DNA of 5,114 bases. Origin: Truepera sp. (GTDB lineage: Bacteria; Deinococcota; Deinococci; Deinococcales; Trueperaceae). The DNA lies in the NCBI GenBank assembly GCA_018333775.1, contig JAGXSO010000048.1, positions 1-5,114 of the forward strand, given 5' to 3'. A program made the position numbers and the translations under genes. Position 1 is the first letter of the stretch, and every line of letters starts with the position of its first letter. A model generated the notes under the pieces. It did not search any database and was not told the DNA's origin. It was given only the letters and a program-made list of their open reading frames with translations. Positions 1 to 5,114 of this stretch are shown here, piece after piece.

Positions 1-1386
1 GCACCCTTCCCAATGGCCGCGTTCCACTCCATGGGCTACCTCCAGTTTTCAATCATGCCCAAGCACGTCTTCTCGCACTGGCACCCCGCCTTCAATCCGG
101 CGATGACGTACATGGATCTGCTCACGTCTGCCCCGCCACAAGACCTACCTCCAGTAACGCTTGGCGCCTTCGTTCCCGTCATCTACCGACCCGGTGAGAT
201 ACTCGTCCTGGTCCGCAATCCATACTTCTGGATGGTGGATGAAGAAGGAAGACAGCTCCCTTACAAGAGCGAGGTCTGGTTCTCCGAAGCACGCAGTGGC
301 GTTCAGCGGACCTTTAACTTGATCGCTGACCGCGGCGACCGGGACAACGTCGAGAACCCGGCCATCTTCGGCATGATGTTTGAGGGCGCCAGAGCCCCTG
401 ATGCGCACTTTACTCTGCGTTTCGAGGACTTCCGAATCGGCTTCCGTCTGCTGATGAACTTCTCCACTATGCTGGGCGCTGAGGATCCCAGAAGGATGGC
501 GCTGCGGGAGATGTTCCGCACCTTTGAGTTCCGGCAGGCTTTGTCGCAGGCCATCGATCGTGACGGCCTGGCTGCGGCGGCCTTCCCTGGCCCGCTGACT
601 CAGGGATGGTTCGGCGGCTACCAATCGGGGTCTCCCTTCTTCGAAGAGAGCATTGTGGCCCCTTACGCAGAGCTCTACGCCTTTAACCCTGATAGTTCCC
701 GCGAGCTCTTGGCCGGACTCGGCTTCCGCGACACCGATGGGGACGGCATCTTGAACTGGCCCCAAGGGACGCTAGTAGCCGGTCAGAATCTGATTATCGA
801 GGTGTTAGCGTCTGGAGACGTAGCCGCCGCTATCGATGCGGGTCAGGCCCTAGTTGCCCTGTTCCGGGCGGTAGGCATCGACCTCAGACTCAGGACGCTC
901 GTAGGGGGTCCCTTGGAAGCGACCCTCACGGCGGGCACATTTGACCTGTTTATCGATCGGCTCGATGTCCCCACCCCGGACGTGCATATGGGCGTGTTCG
1001 GCCCGGCCACCTTAGGCGATCCGGTGTGGCACCAGGCAGGTCCGGGTGGCCGCGAGCTGCTGCCTTTTGAAGCCCAAATGGAAGCGCTACTCAACGAAGC
1101 CCGCTTTACCATCGACCCGGGGCGCAGAACAGCCATCTTCCATGAACTCCTCGACCTCCACGTCGGTAACATCTACACTCTGGGGCTTTATGAAGCCCGC
1201 GCCGGCCTCGCTGTTCACAAGCGGCTGCGCAACATCCCCGACGACCTGCCGACCTTCATGTACGAATGGGGCATGGAGAACATGCCGTGGATAGCTTGGG
1301 TCCCAAGCGAGCTGCAAGTAGCCCCTCGGCACCTCGACCTTATCCCAACCGCTGAGGACTATCAGAATCGGGCCTGGAGCCGCTAG
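1..1386 (+). CDS. ABC transporter family 5 solute-binding protein, C-terminal part (5' end off window)
   Basis: This is the ligand-capturing component of an ABC importer, acting outside the cytoplasmic membrane. The frame is open from base 1 (the first codons read A-P-F-P before the first Met at 13), so the true start and export signal lie upstream; 461 residues are visible. Family 5 signatures in order, in window residues: MPKHVF (19-24), typical of the inter-lobe region; a 'YRPGE...RNPYFW' segment ending near 77, then LPYKSEVWF (86-94), matching the family's 'RNPyyw...LPYid' stretch; FRQALSQAIDRD (177-188), the most diagnostic SBP_bac_5 motif; and an acidic DTDGDG loop (244-249) common in these proteins. 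The C-terminus looks intact, ending at TAG 1384-1386. With 461 residues and no N-terminus, the whole protein is probably of the large type (600 or more residues, inferred). Annotation by family would say peptides, but the downstream GH4 genes suggest an alpha-galactoside or similar oligosaccharide. Ligand identity is inference. Confidence 0.93.
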   Translation, partial: APFPMAAFHSMGYLQFSIMPKHVFSHWHPAFNPAMTYMDLLTSAPPQDLPPVTLGAFVPVIYRPGEILVLVRNPYFWMVDEEGRQLPYKSEVWFSEARSGVQRTFNLIADRGDRDNVENPAIFGMMFEGARAPDAHFTLRFEDFRIGFRLLMNFSTMLGAEDPRRMALREMFRTFEFRQALSQAIDRDGLAAAAFPGPLTQGWFGGYQSGSPFFEESIVAPYAELYAFNPDSSRELLAGLGFRDTDGDGILNWPQGTLVAGQNLIIEVLASGDVAAAIDAGQALVALFRAVGIDLRLRTLVGGPLEATLTAGTFDLFIDRLDVPTPDVHMGVFGPATLGDPVWHQAGPGGRELLPFEAQMEALLNEARFTIDPGRRTAIFHELLDLHVGNIYTLGLYEARAGLAVHKRLRNIPDDLPTFMYEWGMENMPWIAWVPSELQVAPRHLDLIPTAEDYQNRAWSR

Positions 1387-1397
1387 CGGTGACCGCT
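1385..1397. repeat. Short odd-centred palindrome overlapping the stop codon
   Basis: AGCGGT (1385-1390) and ACCGCT (1392-1397) are perfect reverse complements around a single central base. The same left arm also pairs with CCGCT at 1380-1384 just upstream, giving a second palindrome, CCGCTAGCGG. The loops are too small for an RNA hairpin in either register, so if it means anything it would be a DNA dyad. It abuts the larger inverted repeat directly. Chance is a real possibility at this length. Confidence 0.35.
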
Positions 1398-1426
1398 GTA
1401 GGGACGACCCCATAGGTCGTCCCTAC
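1398..1426. repeat. Perfect 12-bp inverted repeat (REP-like hairpin) between binding protein and permease
   Basis: The left arm GTAGGGACGACC (1398-1409) is the exact reverse complement of the right arm GGTCGTCCCTAC (1415-1426), with a 5-nt loop CCATA. The stem would be stable in RNA, with 8 of 12 pairs G-C. It is followed by TCATAATAGG, not a T-tract, so it is not a classical intrinsic terminator. The symmetric GTAG.../...CTAC ends resemble dispersed palindromic repeats of the GTAGGG(G/A)CGACC kind found in many copies between genes in several bacterial genomes, and GTAG-headed REP elements. A hairpin here, downstream of the binding-protein gene, could protect the upstream mRNA from 3' decay or dampen read-through, so that binding protein exceeds permease, as described for REP sequences between malE and malF. 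That role is inferred; the inverted repeat itself is seen directly. Confidence 0.85.
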
Positions 1427-1434
1427 TCATAATA

Positions 1435-1439
1435 GGGAG
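1435..1439 (+). promoter_or_regulatory. Shine-Dalgarno site fixing the DppB-type start at ATG 1447
   Basis: GGGAG lies 7 bases before ATG 1447. The in-frame TTG at 1444 would have only a 4-base spacer and would add one residue, so ATG 1447 is preferred. The site begins 9 bases after the right arm of the inverted repeat, so folding of the repeat would leave it accessible. Confidence 0.7.
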
Positions 1440-1446
1440 CCTCTTG

Positions 1447-2442
1447 ATGTTTAAGTTTATCGTACGCCGTCTCATTTACGCGGTGCCGACGCTCATCTTG
1501 ATCAGCTTCTTCTCTTTTGTCATTATCAATGCACCGCCCGGTGACTACATGACCACTATGCAAAATGTGCTGGTGGCTCAAGCCGGCATGAGCCCAGCAG
1601 AAGCGCGTCAGCTTGCCGATCGCATGCGCGCGATCTATGGTCTAGATCAGCCCTTCCTGGTCCGCTATGGTCGCTGGATCAGCGCTATCGTTACACGCGG
1701 CGACTTTGGCTTTTCGTTTATGTACCGCAGGCCGGTCAGCGAGGTTATCTGGCAACGCTTCGGCATGACGTTGCTGGTCGCCCTCAGCGCCCACCTTATC
1801 TCGGTGCTAATCGGGGTCTTGATCGGTATCTATTCGGCCACTCACCGTTATAGCTGGGGGGATCACGCTGCAACTCTTTTCGCCTTTATAGGGCTTTCGA
1901 TGCCGGGGTTCTTTTTGGCCCTGATCTTAATGTACGTGCTCGCTTTTCATTTCGGTCAACATGTAGGCGGGTTCTTTAGTCCGGAGTATGCCCTGGCTCC
2001 CTGGAGCTGGAGTCGGTTTGTCGACTTCTTGCAGCATTTTTGGGTGCCGGTGCTGGTTGTCGGACTAGCCGGAACGGCACGCAACATGCGCGTCATGCGC
2101 GCCAATTTGCTCGACGTCCTGAACAGCAACTACGTGCGCACAGCCAAAGCCAAAGGACTAGCTCCCCGCAGCGTCATTTATAAACACGCGGTGCGCAACG
2201 CCATCCAGCCTATCGTCATGTACCTCGGCGTAACCATGCCTTTCCTCCTGAGCGGTGAACTTGTCGCCAGCACGGTACTGAATCTGCCGACCATGGGTCC
2301 GGTCTTTCTCGCTGCGCTCAACACTCAAGACATGTATCTGGCCGGTTCGTTCCTGATGCTCTTGGCCATCGTTCTGGTAATCAGCAACCTATTAGCTGAT
2401 ATCGCCCTTAGCTGGGTAGATCCGAGGATACGCTATGACTAA
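1447..2442 (+). CDS. ABC transporter permease, DppB/OppB type
   Basis: This 331-residue inner-membrane permease is one half of the translocation channel of a family 5 importer, and its length is normal for DppB. It begins with the basic-then-hydrophobic start FIVRRLIYAVPTL typical of the family, with TM1 at about 9-29. A periplasmic segment with the usual LADRMRAIYGLDQPF (56-70) and GDFGFSF (85-91) elements follows, then hydrophobic spans near 107-130, 142-166, 196-212, 255-275 and 299-320. The cytoplasmic EAA loop that docks the ATPase is at about 229-255 (YVRTAKAKGL ... HAVRNAIQP). The C-terminus LADIALSWVDPRIRYD is the family hallmark. The gene follows the binding-protein gene by 60 bases and overlaps the next permease by 8, so the two permeases are probably translationally coupled. 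No frameshift or missing element is evident. Substrate cannot be read from the permease itself. Confidence 0.95.
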   Translation: MFKFIVRRLIYAVPTLILISFFSFVIINAPPGDYMTTMQNVLVAQAGMSPAEARQLADRMRAIYGLDQPFLVRYGRWISAIVTRGDFGFSFMYRRPVSEVIWQRFGMTLLVALSAHLISVLIGVLIGIYSATHRYSWGDHAATLFAFIGLSMPGFFLALILMYVLAFHFGQHVGGFFSPEYALAPWSWSRFVDFLQHFWVPVLVVGLAGTARNMRVMRANLLDVLNSNYVRTAKAKGLAPRSVIYKHAVRNAIQPIVMYLGVTMPFLLSGELVASTVLNLPTMGPVFLAALNTQDMYLAGSFLMLLAIVLVISNLLADIALSWVDPRIRYD

Positions 2443-3559
2443 TACCAAGTCGGCCCAGAGCACTAGTAAGGAGAAGGTCAAAGGCACCTCGACCCTGGAG
2501 CTTACCCGGCGGCGTTTTCTGCGCAGTCCGATGGCCAAAGTCGGTGGCGTTATGGTGCTGGCCCTGGTAATTGTTACCGTATTTGCGCCCTTTTTCGCGC
2601 CCTACGACCACAATCAGATTCGCCTCGGCAAGGCTTATGTGCCACCACAACCCATCCGCTTTATCGACCACGAGGGGCGCTTTCATCTGCGGCCCTTTAC
2701 CTACGCGCTGACCCCCGGCTTCGACCCCGACACCTGGCAACGCACCTTTATCGAAGATACCAGTCGGCGTTATCACCTCCATTTCTTCGTGCGTGGCTGG
2801 GAGTACACCCTCTTTGGGCTGATCCGCACCGACATCCATCTTTTTGGTGTGGCCGAAGGCGGGTCGATCTTCGTCCTGGGCACCGATAAATTGGGACGGG
2901 ATCTATTCAGTCGGATTATTTTCGGCGGTCAAGTGTCGATGAGTGTCGCGCTATTAGGGGCTATAGTCAGCGCCCTACTAGGCGCCATTATCGGCGCGCT
3001 GTCGGGTTACTTCGGCGGCTGGTTTGACATGGTCGTGCAGCGCATTATCGAACTCTTGTTGAGTTTCCCGACACTGCCGCTCTTCATGGCACTCAGCGTA
3101 GCCATCCCGGTGGAGTGGCCACCCTTGGGCGTCTTTATCGGCATTATCATGATCTTCGCCTTGCTCAGCTGGCCGGTCTTGGCCCGTGAGGTGCGGGGTA
3201 AGGTGCTTTCTTATCGCGAAGAGGAGTTCGTGATGGCCGCCCAAGCTCTCGGTGCCACGCACCTTTACACCGTCTTCCGGCATGTCTTGCCAAACGTTGT
3301 CAGTCACATCGTTGTCGTTTTAACCATTACTGTGCCGGATCTCATTTTAGCGGAAGGCGCTCTGAGCTTTTTGGGCCTGGGCATTCAACCGCCACTGGTC
3401 AGTTGGGGTGTGCTGTTGAGTGATGCCTCTACACTAGAAACCATAGGCCGGTACCCTTGGCTACTACTACCCGGCATTGCCATTCTCGCGACGGTGCTCG
3501 CTTTTAATTTTCTTGGCGACGGGCTGAGAGATGCCGTAGACGCTACCTCGACCGTTTGA
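2435..3559 (+). CDS. ABC transporter permease, DppC/OppC type, with enlarged periplasmic loop
   Basis: This 374-residue protein is the second channel subunit, partner of the DppB-type permease. The start ATG at 2435 sits inside the last codons of the upstream gene (8-base overlap), with GAGGA at 2424-2428 six bases before it. Features: a polar cytoplasmic N-terminus with RRRFLRSPMAKVGG (25-38), TM1 at about 37-55, then a long extracytoplasmic stretch (about 57-145), then the OppC hallmark LGTDKLGRDLFSR (148-160). Further spans are at about 166-190, 203-222, 231-249, 288-308 and 341-360. The EAA loop is at 264-287 (EFVMAAQALGA ... HVLPN), and the C-terminus has the usual FNFLGDGLRDAVD (357-369). 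Ordinary DppC proteins are near 300 residues; the extra length lies mostly between TM1 and the LGTD motif and includes an EGRFHLRPF segment (80-88). I recall similar insertions in a subset of family 5 permeases linked to large binding proteins, so it is probably a subfamily trait. Confidence 0.95.
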   Translation: MTNTKSAQSTSKEKVKGTSTLELTRRRFLRSPMAKVGGVMVLALVIVTVFAPFFAPYDHNQIRLGKAYVPPQPIRFIDHEGRFHLRPFTYALTPGFDPDTWQRTFIEDTSRRYHLHFFVRGWEYTLFGLIRTDIHLFGVAEGGSIFVLGTDKLGRDLFSRIIFGGQVSMSVALLGAIVSALLGAIIGALSGYFGGWFDMVVQRIIELLLSFPTLPLFMALSVAIPVEWPPLGVFIGIIMIFALLSWPVLAREVRGKVLSYREEEFVMAAQALGATHLYTVFRHVLPNVVSHIVVVLTITVPDLILAEGALSFLGLGIQPPLVSWGVLLSDASTLETIGRYPWLLLPGIAILATVLAFNFLGDGLRDAVDATSTV

Positions 3560-3567
3560 GCGCGATT

Positions 3568-3574
3568 GAGGAGG
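3568..3574 (+). promoter_or_regulatory. Orphan Shine-Dalgarno-like sequence with no gene behind it
   Basis: GAGGAGG, a near-perfect match to the anti-Shine-Dalgarno, lies 9 bases after the DppC-type stop codon. The only start-like codon nearby is TTG at 3575, which abuts it and would encode just nine residues before TGA at 3602. No ATG, GTG or TTG follows at a 5-10 base distance. The working site of the GH4 gene is a separate AGGAG at 3634-3638. This may be a relic of a lost gene, for example the transporter ATPase, or a chance purine run. The rest of the 88-base gap shows no clear promoter or terminator. Confidence 0.35.
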
Positions 3575-3647
3575 TTGATTCCTACCCGACTTTTCACCAT
3601 CTGATCTATCAAAACTCAGCCGTATTGACTCAGAGGAGCCTTGCTCT

Positions 3648-4937
<1,290 letters not shown>

Positions 4938-4966
4938 GCTGCCTAAACGGTCTTTTAAGGAGACAT

Positions 4967-5114
4967 ATGCCTAAAATCACCCTTATCGGCGCGGGCAGTG
5001 TGGTATTTACCCGCAACCTTTGCAGCGACATCTTGCTGACGCCGGCCCTCCAGGAGAGCACTATTGCCCTGATGGACGTCGATGAAAAGCGGCTTAAACA
5101 GGCGCTAGACCTGG
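4967..5114 (+). CDS. Second GH4 glycosidase, N-terminal 49 residues (3' end off window)
   Basis: The gene starts at ATG 4967, 29 bases after the first GH4 stop, behind AAGGAG (4957-4962) with a short 4-base spacer. Only the NAD-binding start of the Rossmann fold is visible: the hydrophobic strand KITLIGAGS (3-11), VVFTRNL (12-18), and LMDVD (35-39) with the acidic residue that holds the adenosine ribose. It aligns without gaps to the first GH4 protein, with 26 of 49 residues identical by my count, so it is a diverged paralogue and not a recent duplication. The diagnostic metal motif (CHSV, CHGx or other) lies beyond the edge, so the specificity cannot be called. Alpha-galactosidase or alpha-glucosidase is likeliest given the neighbours, and other GH4 specificities such as alpha-glucuronidase remain possible. 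The spacing implies co-transcription with the upstream gene. Confidence 0.88.
   Translation, partial: MPKITLIGAGSVVFTRNLCSDILLTPALQESTIALMDVDEKRLKQALDL

Noticed and set aside
145..765. Long minus-strand open frame opposite the binding protein
   Set aside because: It lies wholly within a recognised plus-strand coding region and its translation has no recognisable family or ribosome-binding context. The other minus-strand frames are the same kind of shadow.
1398..1440. Intrinsic terminator after the binding-protein gene
   Set aside because: The stem is strong, but it is followed by TCATAATAGGGAG and not a run of T, and the next gene starts within 21 bases of it.
1444..1446. TTG as start of the DppB-type permease
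   Set aside because: The next codon is ATG with a 7-base spacer to GGGAG, and DppB-type proteins typically begin with a single Met before the F-x-x-R-R-L segment.
3575..3612. Promoter for the GH4 genes (TTGATT at 3575, TATCAA at 3607)
   Set aside because: The boxes are 26 bases apart, too far for a sigma-70 promoter, and the second matches only four of six positions. TTGACT at 3625-3630 has no -10 box at the right distance.
3614..3633. Direct repeat ACTCAG (3614-3619 and 3628-3633) as a regulator site
   Set aside because: Six bases repeated once at a 14-base step is expected by chance and no further symmetry supports an operator.

Overview
The window holds one plus-strand, five-gene run that reads as an operon for taking up and hydrolysing an alpha-galactoside-type oligosaccharide. 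The order is: the C-terminal part of a family 5 (oligopeptide/dipeptide-type) extracellular solute-binding protein (1-1386, cut by the left edge), a DppB-type permease (1447-2442), a DppC-type permease (2435-3559), a complete glycoside hydrolase family 4 (GH4) enzyme of the MelA/AgaL alpha-galactosidase type (3648-4937), and the first 49 codons of a second, different GH4 enzyme (4967-5114, cut by the right edge). Nothing supports a minus-strand gene.

How the parts fit: the binding protein captures the ligand outside the membrane, the two permeases form the channel, and the GH4 enzymes cleave the imported sugar in the cytoplasm with NAD+ and a divalent metal. Family 5 transporters are usually annotated as peptide importers. 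The downstream GH4 pair argues for a sugar instead, as in the rhizobial agp/agaL alpha-galactoside locus, where a peptide-like binding-protein transporter sits with alpha-galactosidase genes. No ATPase gene is present between the permeases and the hydrolases, so the ATPase must be encoded outside the window or shared with another transporter.

The intergenic spaces are short: 60, -8 (overlap), 88 and 29 bases. The first contains a perfect 12-bp inverted repeat with a 5-nt loop, without a T-tract. It looks like a REP-like or dispersed palindromic element between binding protein and permease. The 88-base gap contains a near-consensus Shine-Dalgarno sequence with no start codon at a useful distance, followed by the ordinary one for the GH4 gene. 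No convincing promoter, terminator, tRNA, rRNA, CRISPR array or insertion sequence was seen.

The organism is a moderately GC-rich bacterium with strong Shine-Dalgarno sequences. The gene types occur in Deinococcota (Truepera-like), Chloroflexota, Thermotogota and Alphaproteobacteria. There is no marker gene here, so any assignment is a guess. The content is a variant of a known pathway, and I see no evidence of an undescribed system.
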